A stretch of 64,000 nucleotides of DNA from Alphaproteobacteria bacterium. Its GTDB lineage: Bacteria; Pseudomonadota; Alphaproteobacteria; Rhizobiales; JAJFHC01. Below, one piece after another: positions 32,742-41,740 of the stretch. Each line of letters begins with the position of its first letter. The first letter of the stretch is position 1. The stretch lies in NCBI GenBank assembly GCA_021775805.1, contig JAJFHD010000119.1, positions 1 through 64,000 of the forward strand. The letters run 5' to 3'. Below the pieces are notes generated by a model that saw nothing but the letters and a program-made list of their open reading frames with translations, had not been told where the DNA came from and ran no database searches. Both the position numbers and the translations under genes were made by a program.

Positions 32742-33131
32742 ATGCTCGATCATATTTCGATCACCGTTGCCGACATGTCGGCCACGGCGCCGTTCTACGA
32801 TGCGATTTTCGAAGCGCTGGGATATCCTTGCGTGCGTCGTGAGGTTGACGCCATCGGATACGGCATGCGTAACCGGCCGGGCGACGACAACCACTCCTAT
32901 GTCTCGATTCTGGCCACGGGTGAGGTAATTGCTGCCGACCGGCGGCACTGGTGCTTTCGGGCGGTCAGCCGGGCAGCTGTTGAAGCCTTTCATGCTGCAG
33001 GTTTGGCTGCCGGAGGACGCGACGACGGGCCGCCGGGATTGCGCCGGCACTATCATGAAGCGTATTTCGCAGCCTTCCTGCTCGATCCCGACGGCAACCG
33101 CATCGAAGCTGTATGCCACCGCCCGGCGTAA
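32742..33131 (+). CDS. VOC (glyoxalase/bleomycin resistance-like) family protein
   Basis: A 129-residue single VOC-domain protein from ATG 32742: MLDHISITVADMSATAPFYD gives the first metal-ligand position and beta-alpha unit, and DPDGNRIEAVCHRP the typical C-terminal glutamate strand. RHYHEAYFAAFLLDPDGN is the second half. The upstream frame start 32700 adds non-matching residues. Members act as lyases, dioxygenases or drug-binding proteins; the substrate is unknown. It stands between the AT-rich island and the convergent helicase gene. Confidence 0.82.
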   Translation: MLDHISITVADMSATAPFYDAIFEALGYPCVRREVDAIGYGMRNRPGDDNHSYVSILATGEVIAADRRHWCFRAVSRAAVEAFHAAGLAAGGRDDGPPGLRRHYHEAYFAAFLLDPDGNRIEAVCHRPA

Positions 33132-33157
33132 CATTCGCGTCTGCCTCGAACCAGACG

Positions 33158-35035
33158 TCATTCAGTCGTTGTTTTTGACTTTTTCCTCTTCAGATAGCCC
33201 TCGCCCTGACCGCCTGTTCCGCCAGGCTTGGCCCGCTTCTTGGAGAATTTCGGCTTGTAAACCTTTTTTCCCTTGGGCTTCGATGCCCCCGCGTCGGGCA
33301 GATCTGTGGTGCTTGCCGCATCGCTGGACTTCCGGGCTGCGTTTTTCTTCGGTTTGCCCTTGTTGAAGGCACCGGATTTCGACCCGTCATAGGGTTTCTT
33401 CTTCCTGGTGGCGGGCCTGTCCCGAACATCGCCGGCTCCTTCGGGAACGCCGTCCAGGCGTTTTACCCTGATGGTCTTTTCCAGAGTCTTGTCGGGTCCG
33501 ATGGCCATGAGGAAACGGTCAATGCCATCGGGCGCCAGCTCGATATAGGTTTCCCGGGACTGGATCCTGATAGCACCGACCTCGCGTTTGTTGAGGCCGC
33601 CGGCACCGCACAGCATCGGCAATAGCCAGCGGGCCTCGGCGGATTGTTCGCGTCCCACGGAAAGCGAGAACCAAACCCCATCCTTGAAATCGTCGCGCGA
33701 CCTGGATTTGCTCTCCGGTGGTGCGACATCGAGCAATTCCTCAGGTGCCGACTGTCCTGCCCGATAGCGGCGCACGAGCGCTGCCGCCACCTGTTCGGGA
33801 CCATGGCGGGTGAGGAGTTCCTGGGCAAAGGCCTGTTCTTCCTCTTTGACAGGTTCGCTCAAGGCAGGGTCTGCGAGAATGCGCTCATCGTCGCGCTTGA
33901 GAACATCGTCGGCCGATGGCGGCTTGGCCCAAACGGCTTCAATGCTGGCGGCCTGAAGCAGGCGTTCGGTGCGCCTGCGGGCGCTGTGGGGCACAATCAC
34001 GACGCTCACGCCCTTGCGGCCGGCGCGGCCGGTCCTGCCGCTTCGGTGCAGCAGGGTCTCCGGGGTTTTGGGAATGTCGGCATGAACAACCAGTTCCAGG
34101 TCTGGCAGATCGATCCCCCGGGCCGCCACATCGGTGGCGATGCACACCTTGGCCCGGCCGTCGCGCATGGCCTGCAGGGCGTGCGTGCGCTCGTTCTGGG
34201 TCAATTCGCCCGACAGGGCAACAACGGAAAAGCCACGGTTGTTGAACCGGCTCGTCATGTGGTTGACGGTGGCGCGGGTGGCGCAGAACACCAGGGCATT
34301 CTTGGCCTCAAAGTACCGCAGGACGTTGACGATCGCATTTTCCCGGTCGTTGTTGGCGACCGTGAGCGCCCGGTACTCGATGTCGACATGCTGTTTTTGT
34401 TCCGCAGATGCCGCGATGCGCACAGCGTCGCGCTGATAACGCTTGGCAAGAGTTGCGATGGATCGCGGCACTGTGGCGGAAAACATCAAGGTTCGCCGGT
34501 CTGCGGGTGCTGCATCGAGGATGAACTCCAGGTCCTCCCTGAATCCCAGGTCGAGCATTTCGTCGGCTTCATCGAGTACCACGGCTTTGAAAGCCGTGGT
34601 GTCGAGGGAACCCCGGTCGATGTGATCGCGGAGCCGTCCCGGTGTACCGACGACAATGTGGGCGCCGCGGCCCAGGGCCCGGCGTTCGATACGCATGTCC
34701 ATGCCACCGACGCACGAGGCGACGGACGCGCCGGTCATCTCGTAAAGCCATTCCAGTTCACGCTTGACCTGCAGCGCCAGTTCCCGGGTCGGCGCGACGA
34801 CAAGGGCCAGGGGCGCCTTGGCGTGACCGAAACGCTCCGCGCCCTCGAGCAGAGTTGGGGCAAAGGCCATGCCGAAGGCGACCGTCTTGCCTGAACCGGT
34901 CTGGGCCGATACCAGGATATCGGCGTCCTTCAGCTCGGGTGCCAGAACTGCAGTTTGGACCGGGGTCAATTCGGAGTATCCGCGTTTGTCCAGCGCCTGG
35001 CCCAGGGCTGGAAGGATGCCTTCCTTGTCTGTCAT
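33158..35035 (-). CDS. DEAD-box RNA helicase with DbpA-like RNA-binding domain and basic tail
   Basis: A 625-residue protein from ATG 35035. Motifs in order: ELTPVQTAVL (Q), VSAQTGSGKT (I), VVAPTRELAL (Ia), VGTPGRLRDH (Ib), VVLDEADEML (II), LMFSATV (III), ATDVAARGIDLP (V) and LHRSGRTGRAG (VI). Residues about 455-540 (FSLSVGREQSAEARWLLPML) form a DbpA-type RNA-binding domain, and the end is a long lysine/serine tail (KPKFSKKRAKPGG). It probably remodels ribosomal or cold-shock RNA. The 21 extra residues to 35098 lack support. Divergent promoter unclear; a LysR gene lies upstream on the same strand. Confidence 0.92.
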   Translation of the reverse strand: MTDKEGILPALGQALDKRGYSELTPVQTAVLAPELKDADILVSAQTGSGKTVAFGMAFAPTLLEGAERFGHAKAPLALVVAPTRELALQVKRELEWLYEMTGASVASCVGGMDMRIERRALGRGAHIVVGTPGRLRDHIDRGSLDTTAFKAVVLDEADEMLDLGFREDLEFILDAAPADRRTLMFSATVPRSIATLAKRYQRDAVRIAASAEQKQHVDIEYRALTVANNDRENAIVNVLRYFEAKNALVFCATRATVNHMTSRFNNRGFSVVALSGELTQNERTHALQAMRDGRAKVCIATDVAARGIDLPDLELVVHADIPKTPETLLHRSGRTGRAGRKGVSVVIVPHSARRRTERLLQAASIEAVWAKPPSADDVLKRDDERILADPALSEPVKEEEQAFAQELLTRHGPEQVAAALVRRYRAGQSAPEELLDVAPPESKSRSRDDFKDGVWFSLSVGREQSAEARWLLPMLCGAGGLNKREVGAIRIQSRETYIELAPDGIDRFLMAIGPDKTLEKTIRVKRLDGVPEGAGDVRDRPATRKKKPYDGSKSGAFNKGKPKKNAARKSSDAASTTDLPDAGASKPKGKKVYKPKFSKKRAKPGGTGGQGEGYLKRKKSKTTTE

Positions 35036-35200
35036 TTTCTGTCTTTCGGAACTCGGGTTTCGGGCGCCGCGTTGGAGTTCAACACTTGGGGACGGCACCT
35101 GTGGCGGGGATGATTGTCTCCCCGTGCTGCTTGGGTTGGCAGTGTCGTACTGCGTGTTGGCCGACTTGTACAGACCGGAAGCCCCAGGGGCCGCGCCGAT

Positions 35201-36088
35201 CTACCAGGTCGAGGCAATCTCGCGGGCCGCGTTGCGAACGACCCGATCGAAGCTCAATGCCGCCGGCGATAACGTCGCGTGCGCGCGGCTGAGGATATCA
35301 ATGCGCCTGCGTGCGTCGGGATCGGCCACCGGAACGAATGCCAAGCCCTGTGGCGCCCCGTCGACGACCAGGCGCGGCAACACCGTAACGCCGACGCCCG
35401 CGCGCACCAGCGCCAACAGTGACGTCGTATTGCGAACCATCAGATGCGAACCGTCCAGGATGTGGCGGAAATCTTGGTGTGTGATGTGTTCGCAAACGCC
35501 ATTGACAATGAATGGCCATGGCTGCAGGGCTGTCCAATCGAGCGGTTGACCGGTTTCGGTAAGCGGGTGGCCGGCAGTGCAAACGACGCCAAAGGCATCG
35601 GAAAACAGGGCATCGTGCTTGATTTCGGCACCGGCGCCTGTGCTCGTCGCCAGTCCAAGATCAACGCGCTCCTCTTCGAGCTCGCGGAGGACAGCTTGCG
35701 AATCCATGTCCCGGATATCAACACGGACGCCCGGATGATCACGCAAGAAGTCGCGGACAGCGCGTGGCAGGATGGCTTCGGCCACAGAAGGAACGGCGGC
35801 AATTCGCACAAAACCCGACTCGGCACGGGCAAAGCTCTCGATTGCCGCAATCGTGCGCTCAAAATGAACAAGTTCGCGCCTTGCCTCGTCAAGTACGAAC
35901 ACACCGAGCGAGGTAAGCTTGCTCTTGCGCTCCGACTCAAACAGAGGCGCGCCCAAATGGGCCTCGAACTGCTTCAACATCATTGAAAGGGCCGACGGTG
36001 TTCGACCCAACTTGTCGGCGGCGTCGGCCAGGTTGCCACTGTCGGCCACCGTGGCGAAGCAGCGCAGCATTTCGATCTTGATGGCCAT
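35201..36088 (-). CDS. LysR-family regulator
   Basis: A 295-residue LTTR from ATG 36088 (MAIKIEMLRCF). The HTH is SGNLADAADKLGRTPSALSM with LKQFEAHLGAPLFES; the effector domain starts GFVRIAAVPSVAEAILPRAV, with RVDLGLATSTGAGAEIKHDA and VRAGVGVTVLPRLVVDGAP. It is divergent from the aldehyde dehydrogenase/M19-like operon with a 125-base gap, so it probably regulates those two genes. The longer ORF to 36202 runs into the opposite promoter and is not used. Confidence 0.87.
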   Translation of the reverse strand: MAIKIEMLRCFATVADSGNLADAADKLGRTPSALSMMLKQFEAHLGAPLFESERKSKLTSLGVFVLDEARRELVHFERTIAAIESFARAESGFVRIAAVPSVAEAILPRAVRDFLRDHPGVRVDIRDMDSQAVLRELEEERVDLGLATSTGAGAEIKHDALFSDAFGVVCTAGHPLTETGQPLDWTALQPWPFIVNGVCEHITHQDFRHILDGSHLMVRNTTSLLALVRAGVGVTVLPRLVVDGAPQGLAFVPVADPDARRRIDILSRAHATLSPAALSFDRVVRNAAREIASTW

Positions 36089-36213
36089 CACTTCAGCACA
36101 ATTTGAATGAACTACAGAAATTATACTTTGACTGAAATTAGTCCCCGAGTCCATAATTGGATGATGGGGACTCGGCCGATTCCAGTGATATGGAGAGTCC
36201 ACGAAAGGACACC

Positions 36214-37665
36214 ATGCCAGACCAGAAACTCAACTACATTGCCGGCGAATGGCTTGCCGGCGAGAGTGAAATCGAGAACCTGAATCCGTCCGATCTGTCC
36301 GATGTCATCGGCCTTTTCGCACAAGCGGGCGCCGATCAGGTGGAAACGGCACTGGACGCTGCGCGGGCTGCCCAGGCCGAATGGGCCAATGCCGGAATCG
36401 AACGCCGCTACAAGGCGCTGATGTCTATCGGCGAGGAGTTGATGGCACGGGCGCCCGAGCTTGGCGAACTGCTGGCGCGTGAAGAAGGCAAACCGCTGGC
36501 GGAAGGCAAGGGAGAGGTTTTTCGAGCCGGCCAGTTCTTTACCTACTATGCAGCCGAGACCCTGCGCCAGATCGGTGATACTGCGGATTCGGTGCGCGAC
36601 GGCATCGAGATTGATGTCCGGCGCGAGCCGGTTGGCGTTGTCGCCGTCATCTCGCCGTGGAATTTTCCTACGGCTACCGCCAGCTGGAAAATAGCGCCGG
36701 CCCTCGCCTTTGGAAATGCGGTTATCTGGAAACCGGCCAATCTGACACCGGCGTCGGCGGTCGCATTGACGGAAGTCATTGCCCGGCAGGACCTGCCGAA
36801 GGGGCTTTTCAACCTGGTGATGGGATCAGGCCGTTCGGTCGGCCAACGTCTTGTGGAAAGCCCGAAGATCGACGCGATTTCGTTCACCGGATCTGTGCCG
36901 GTGGGCAAAGGCATTGCTACGGCGGCGATCGGGAACCTGACCAAGGTGCAAATGGAGATGGGATCGAAAAACGCCCTGGCGGTGATGGACGATGGCGATC
37001 TCGACACGGCCGTGGCGGTCGCACTGGGCGGGGCGTTTGGCGGAACCGGCCAGAAATGTACCGCGTCGTCGCGGCTGGTGGTGCACGAAAACGTCCACGA
37101 CGCGTTTGTCGAAAAACTTGTCGCCGGTGCCCGCGCCATGAAAGTTGGCCACGCGCTCGCGGAAGGTACTCAGATCGGCCCGGTCGTGAGCGCCGTTCAA
37201 CTGCAGGAAAACCTCAACTATATCGACCTGGGCAAGGCCGAAGGGGCGGAACTGCAGTGCGGCGGCGATCGTGTGGAACAGCCGACCGAAGGCCACTTCA
37301 TGGCACCGGCGGTATTTTCGAGCACGACCAACACCATGCGGATAAACATCGAGGAAATGTTTGCGCCGATTGCCTGTGTGATCAAGGTCGGCACCTACGA
37401 CGAAGCCCTGGCAACGGTCAACGACACGAAATTCGGGTTGACTTCCGGCATCGTTACCCGATCGCTGGCGCGTGCAACACACTTCCGACGCAACGCACGA
37501 ACGGGCTGCGTGATGGTCAATTTGCCGACCGCCGGGACGGATTATCATGTGCCCTTCGGAGGCCGTGGCGACAGTTCCTACGGTCCCCGGGAACAGGGCG
37601 CCTATGCCGCCGAATTCTACACCACCGTGAAAACCTCATACATTGCGCCGGGGCAGCCGGATTGA
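36214..37665 (+). CDS. NAD(P)-dependent aldehyde dehydrogenase, ketoglutarate-semialdehyde-dehydrogenase-like
   Basis: A 483-residue ALDH from ATG 36214 with GAAAGGA 5 bases upstream. VVAVISPWNFPTATASWKIA binds cofactor, ISFTGSVPVGKGIATAAIGN is the glycine motif, VQMEMGSKNALAV carries the general base glutamate, and GGTGQKCTASSRLVV the catalytic cysteine. NLPTAGTDYHVPFGGRGDSS is the C-terminal signature. The overall form resembles 2-oxoglutarate semialdehyde dehydrogenases of sugar or hydroxyproline breakdown. The M19-like gene begins 5 bases after its stop. Confidence 0.9.
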   Translation: MPDQKLNYIAGEWLAGESEIENLNPSDLSDVIGLFAQAGADQVETALDAARAAQAEWANAGIERRYKALMSIGEELMARAPELGELLAREEGKPLAEGKGEVFRAGQFFTYYAAETLRQIGDTADSVRDGIEIDVRREPVGVVAVISPWNFPTATASWKIAPALAFGNAVIWKPANLTPASAVALTEVIARQDLPKGLFNLVMGSGRSVGQRLVESPKIDAISFTGSVPVGKGIATAAIGNLTKVQMEMGSKNALAVMDDGDLDTAVAVALGGAFGGTGQKCTASSRLVVHENVHDAFVEKLVAGARAMKVGHALAEGTQIGPVVSAVQLQENLNYIDLGKAEGAELQCGGDRVEQPTEGHFMAPAVFSSTTNTMRINIEEMFAPIACVIKVGTYDEALATVNDTKFGLTSGIVTRSLARATHFRRNARTGCVMVNLPTAGTDYHVPFGGRGDSSYGPREQGAYAAEFYTTVKTSYIAPGQPD

Positions 37666-37670
37666 ACGAC

Positions 37671-38666
37671 ATGGACCACCCCTACAGAGTAGATTGCCTG
37701 CAATATGCCAACTGGTCGGAAAAGATCTTCCGCCAGATGCGCGAGGGCGGCGTAGACGGCGTCCACGTTACGATCGCTTACCATGAGAATTTCCGGGAGA
37801 CTGTGCTCAATGTGGAGCAGTGGAACCGCTGGTTCGAGCGTTATCCAGATTTGATTTTTCAGGGCCGGACGGGTGCCGACGTGCGCCTGGCCAGAGAAAC
37901 CGGCCGTACGGCAGTCTTTTTCGGGTTCCAGAACCCGTCGCCGATCGAGGACGACATCGGGCTGGTCGAGATCTGCCACACGCTCGGTGCGCGATTCATG
38001 CAACTCAGCTACAACAACCAGTCGTTGCTGGCGACGGGATGTTATGAGGCGGAAGATCCCGGGATCACACGGATGGGGCGCCAGGTCATCAAGGAGATGA
38101 ACCGGGTCGGTCTGGTCGTCGACATGAGCCACTCCGCCGAGCGCTCGACCCTGGAGGCCATCGAAATCTCGGAACGCCCGATTGCGATTACCCATGCAAA
38201 TCCGGGCTTCTGGCATCCGGCCCTGCGCAACAAGTCCGACGATGTGCTGCGGGCGCTCGGCCAGTCGGGCGGCATGCTCGGGTTTTCGGTCTACCCGCAT
38301 CATTTGAAGGGCAAGTCCGATTGCACACTTGAGAGTTTTTGCCAGATGATTGCCCAGACGGCCGAACTGATGGGCGTTGGCAATATCGGTATCGGCACCG
38401 ACCTTTGTCAGGACCAGCCCGACAGTGTTGTGGAATGGATGAGGACCGGGCGCTGGACCAAGGAAATCGATTACGGCGAAGGGACGGCGGCGGCTGCCGG
38501 GTTCCCTCCCATGCCAACCTGGTTCGGCGACAATCGGGATTTCGGAAAGATCGAAGGCGGTCTCCACGCCGTGGGTTTCGACGCACCGGAAGTGGCTGCG
38601 ATCATGGGCGGCAACTGGTTGAGATTCTATGACAACAGTTTCGGCCCAGCAGGCCCGGATTCATGA
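37671..38666 (+). CDS. Membrane-dipeptidase (M19) family protein with altered first metal site
   Basis: A 331-residue amidohydrolase-fold protein from ATG 37671. VVDMSHSAERSTLEAIEIS, THANPGFWHPALRNKSDDVL and GIGTDLCQDQ match the second half of the renal-dipeptidase site (two histidines, the arginine/aspartate loop and the last aspartate). The N-terminal DGHND motif that supplies the first HxD zinc ligands is replaced by RVDCLQYANWSE, so at least one zinc ligand pair is missing or shifted. It is in an operon with the aldehyde dehydrogenase, suggesting a ring- or amide-opening catabolic step rather than dipeptide hydrolysis. ORFs reading further upstream are antisense-like shadows of the ALDH. 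Confidence 0.78.
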   Translation: MDHPYRVDCLQYANWSEKIFRQMREGGVDGVHVTIAYHENFRETVLNVEQWNRWFERYPDLIFQGRTGADVRLARETGRTAVFFGFQNPSPIEDDIGLVEICHTLGARFMQLSYNNQSLLATGCYEAEDPGITRMGRQVIKEMNRVGLVVDMSHSAERSTLEAIEISERPIAITHANPGFWHPALRNKSDDVLRALGQSGGMLGFSVYPHHLKGKSDCTLESFCQMIAQTAELMGVGNIGIGTDLCQDQPDSVVEWMRTGRWTKEIDYGEGTAAAAGFPPMPTWFGDNRDFGKIEGGLHAVGFDAPEVAAIMGGNWLRFYDNSFGPAGPDS

Positions 38667-38864
38667 ACGATTTCCGGGTGACCGGACCATAGTTTTGCCC
38701 ATTAACGGCTCTGCCATCAGCTGCTCAACGAACAGGCTGATCAACTGGAAACGGCCGGTGACATCCGCCTTGCGATAGACCGCGTGACATTGTGACTTGA
38801 TGGTACCGGTCCTGGTATGGCGCAGGCGGGCGATTTCCTCCGCAGTCGTTCCCACATAGGCGCC
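38661..38864 (-). pseudogene. LuxR-type HTH remnant
   Basis: The minus frame reads GAYVGTTAEEIARLRHTRTG, then TIKSQCHAVYRKADVTGRFQ and LISLFVEQLM, the last three helices of a LuxR DNA-binding domain with an extra C-terminal helix. The rest of the regulator is missing. The end overlaps the M19-like stop by 6 bases. A TAG (38865-38867) separates it from a signal-peptide-like frame in the same register. Confidence 0.6.
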
Positions 38865-38960
38865 CTATGATGTGGCGGCGAGCGCGAGACCGGAAAGCAC
38901 TGTGAACAAAGACGCAGCTGTTATGTCTGCGGCAATTGACTTGGCCGGGAAATGGGACAT
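38865..38960 (-). pseudogene. 5' stub of a secreted-protein gene (ribosome site plus signal peptide only)
   Basis: AAGGAGAG (38965-38972) precedes ATG 38960 by 4 bases. The 31 codons read MSHFPAKSIAADITAASLFT then VLSGLALAATS and end with TAG. This is a textbook signal peptide (basic n-region, hydrophobic core, ALA-type cleavage site) with nothing after it. It could be a tiny secreted peptide, but the adjacent LuxR fragment in the same frame suggests a deletion scar. Confidence 0.5.
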
Positions 38961-39922
38961 GGAACTCTCCTTGAGTCATGGTTGTTGGACATGGCACCGG
39001 CGGGAGGATCGACCAGGATGGTTTTTATGCCTCCATGGACCGGCCTGCCAAAAGTGTTGACTTTGCGGGGAATTCCTATTGATCGGAGGTTTGTATGACC
39101 GGACTTCTATCGCCGGTTTAGGATGCATCCACGTCTACTTGAACAGTTCCAAATCCATCTTCGGACGCATCGAGGCACAGCTTTCCCATGGGCTTTGAAC
39201 TTGTTTCGCGCGCAGTTGAAGTGACTGTGTGGCTGTTGCAACCCGCGAGTTGCTTCAAATACCGCTTAACGCCAGTTTCGATCCTGGAGGTGTCGGCGAC
39301 AAAGATGATTTCAACGCGGCGGCGTTTTCGTAAGCCTCGAGGGCGCCTGCCGGGCGCCGCCGCTGTTCTCGGGCAGGAGACGTTTCAGGATTTCTCTGAA
39401 CAGCCAATTGCGCAAGAAACGGGCAATGGACCGCCGTCTGCCGCCTTGGAGGTGTGCGGTTCTCGCGCCGGGGCTCAACAACAACAGGAAGCCCCAGTGC
39501 TGGACTGTTGTCATCATTGCGATTTTTGTGCGATTGCGCCTGCGACCGGGCAGCCGCCGCCACACGCCTTGTGGCGCATTTTCTGGCTGTATTGCCGGCG
39601 TTTCTGAGGGGATCGCTGGTCAGTCGCATGACATGCCACGTGTTCTGAATTGATACAATTGACAGGTGATGCCGCAAGTTTCCTGCCAGTCGTCACCCTT
39701 GCTCGAGATTTAACCGTTTGTTTACCGAATTGGAAGGTTTCGGGCTCGGAACATGTGCCCCATGCCGATTTTTCCCCGGACGGAACCAATCCGGACCCGG
39801 ATTGGCGGATTTTTAAGACTTCAAATCTATTCTGGATCCAAATGAAGTTGATGCTGGACCTGATGCCGGAAATTCGTGGATTGCCGTAGCATAAAGGGTC
39901 TGCCTCCAGTGAGGAGTGTTTC
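38961..39922. other. Gene-poor 960-base stretch
   Basis: Several overlapping ORFs exist on both strands but none shows family resemblance, a good ribosome site and coding-like composition together. A perfect SD (CGGAGG) precedes an 8-codon ORF at 39095-39121. A near-CtrA pattern (TTAA-N7-TTTA) lies at 39710-39724, about 200 bases before the PAS-GGDEF-EAL gene. The stretch looks like decayed DNA plus the promoter region of that gene. Confidence 0.45.
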
Positions 39923-41728
39923 GTGACCGCTAAACTCGATAGTGCGACGCCGGGTGACGATACATCTGTGCCGATACGGGATGATTCATCCCTGGGGGAA
40001 AAGCCCATCGGTCCTCTGGACCCCGGTACAGTAAATTCCGCGCTGATTTCGGCCGGAGAAGTTGTTTACGAGTGGCATCCTAAAAGCGATCACATGTCTT
40101 GGAGCGGCAATGTTTCAGATGTCCTGAAGATAGGGGACGCCTCACAGATTGTGTCGGGCAGGGGCTTTGCCGCCTTTCTGGACCCGTCCAACAAGACGTC
40201 ACCTTATGACGTCGTTATGGAATCGCGCCAGACCGACACCGGCGACGGGGTTCCGTTTCATATGGAGTATCGAATCAAACCCGACGGACGCCGCAGCGAC
40301 CGATCGATCTGGATCGAGGATAGAGGCACCTGGTATTGTGGGCCAGATGGCCGCCCCGATCGTGTCGTCGGTATCGTCCGCCGCAACGATGAACGTCATG
40401 AACGGGAAAAACAATTGGAGTACCTCAGCCGGTTCGATCCCTTGACCGGACATGTCAACCGGGCTCGCCTGGAGGAACTCCTGACCATCGCCAAGGCCAA
40501 TCAGGAGCGCAAAAATACATCCGGCGCCTTTCTTCTCGCGGCGATCGACAATTTGGCGCTGATCAACGAGGCCTACGGGTTCGATGTTGCCGACGAGGTT
40601 ATCGCCAGTGTCGGCCAGCGCCTGAGCGGATTTCTGCGTGGCGGCGATTCAATCGGACGGTATGCGGGTAACAAGTTTGGTCTGGTCTTGTGCACGTGCA
40701 CCGAACAGGAAATGTATGCCGCCGCCGAAAGGCTGATCGAGAGCGTGCGCAGCACGGTCATCGGGACATCGTCGGGGGCTGTCGCCGCAACTGTTTCCGT
40801 TGGCGGCGTCGATATTCCCCGCAGTGCGCGCACGGTTACTGAAGCCATGACACGGGCGGAAGAGGCTCTGGATCAGGCAAAAAACCAGCACAACCAGCCT
40901 TTTGTCGTCTACCAGCACTCCCAGAAGAAGGAGTCGGTGCGCAAGCGAAATGTTCTGTATGCCGATGAAATCATATCCGGACTGAACGACCGGCGACTCG
41001 ATATCGCTTATCAACCGATTGTCGATGCCGGGTCCAAGAAACCGACAATCTTTGAATGCCTGTTGCGGGTCCGAAGGTCCGATGGCTCAATGGTGTCAGC
41101 TGGTTACCTGATTCCGGTCGCCGAAAAAATCGGCCTTGTCCGGCTTATCGATCATCGTGTGCTGGAACTGGCTACAAGCGTTCTTGAAGAAAGGAAGGAT
41201 GTCGCTCTTTCGCTCAATGTTTCAGGCTTGACGGCATCGGATCCGGTCTGGATCGCGAATTTGAAGTCCTTCATCGGAAGCCGTCCGGACATAGCGGAAA
41301 GGCTGATTGTGGAAATTACCGAAACGGTGGCGATCCAGGACATCGAAGAATCGACACGCTTCGTATCTTCACTGCGTGATATGGGCTGCCGGATCGCCAT
41401 CGACGATTTCGGAGCGGGATACACGTCGTTTCGAAACCTCAAGACTCTGAATGTCGATATGGTCAAGATTGACGGCTCGTTTATCGATACGCTGGCGCAC
41501 AATTCCGACGACCAGTTTTTTGTCAGAACCCTGATTGATCTGGCAAAGAACTGCAATCTGCAGACGGTTGCGGAGTGGGTGGAAGACGAGCAGAGTGCGG
41601 CACTTCTGCGCGAATGGGGTGTCGATTACCTGCAGGGCTTTCTTTTCGGCGCGGCCAGGATGGAAGTTCCATGCGATGCTGCCGCGAGTCCTGTGCCTCA
41701 GAAGCCCGGAACGCGGTCAGTGGCGTAA
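39923..41728 (+). CDS. PAS-GGDEF-EAL protein with degenerate GGDEF, probable c-di-GMP phosphodiesterase
   Basis: A 601-residue cytoplasmic protein. Residues about 40-155 form a PAS-like domain with its PAC tail (FHMEYRIKPDGRR). The GGDEF domain spans about 165-330, but its signature reads RYAGNKF (246-252), so cyclase activity should be lost. The EAL domain (about 340-590) has IFECLLR (376-382, EAL changed to ECL but the metal glutamate kept), LNVSG, IVEITETVA, IAIDDFGAGYTSF, VDMVKIDGSFI, VAEWVEDEQ and YLQGFLF, so phosphodiesterase residues are intact. It starts at GTG 39923 after GAGGAG. It lies opposite phaR. Confidence 0.9.
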   Translation: MTAKLDSATPGDDTSVPIRDDSSLGEKPIGPLDPGTVNSALISAGEVVYEWHPKSDHMSWSGNVSDVLKIGDASQIVSGRGFAAFLDPSNKTSPYDVVMESRQTDTGDGVPFHMEYRIKPDGRRSDRSIWIEDRGTWYCGPDGRPDRVVGIVRRNDERHEREKQLEYLSRFDPLTGHVNRARLEELLTIAKANQERKNTSGAFLLAAIDNLALINEAYGFDVADEVIASVGQRLSGFLRGGDSIGRYAGNKFGLVLCTCTEQEMYAAAERLIESVRSTVIGTSSGAVAATVSVGGVDIPRSARTVTEAMTRAEEALDQAKNQHNQPFVVYQHSQKKESVRKRNVLYADEIISGLNDRRLDIAYQPIVDAGSKKPTIFECLLRVRRSDGSMVSAGYLIPVAEKIGLVRLIDHRVLELATSVLEERKDVALSLNVSGLTASDPVWIANLKSFIGSRPDIAERLIVEITETVAIQDIEESTRFVSSLRDMGCRIAIDDFGAGYTSFRNLKTLNVDMVKIDGSFIDTLAHNSDDQFFVRTLIDLAKNCNLQTVAEWVEDEQSAALLREWGVDYLQGFLFGAARMEVPCDAAASPVPQKPGTRSVA

Positions 41729-41740
41729 CGGACTGGTTGC

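Noticed and set aside
36657..37670. Extension of the M19-like protein into a 669-residue ORF
   Set aside because: The upstream part is an alternative frame of the aldehyde dehydrogenase; the real start is ATG 37671.
39658..39690. TTGACA as the -35 of a promoter for the PAS-GGDEF-EAL gene
   Set aside because: No acceptable -10 at 16-18 bases and the gene is over 230 bases away.
39188..40008. ORFs of 139, 140 and 164 residues on both strands before the PAS-GGDEF-EAL gene
   Set aside because: They overlap one another, lack ribosome sites and show no recognisable protein pattern.
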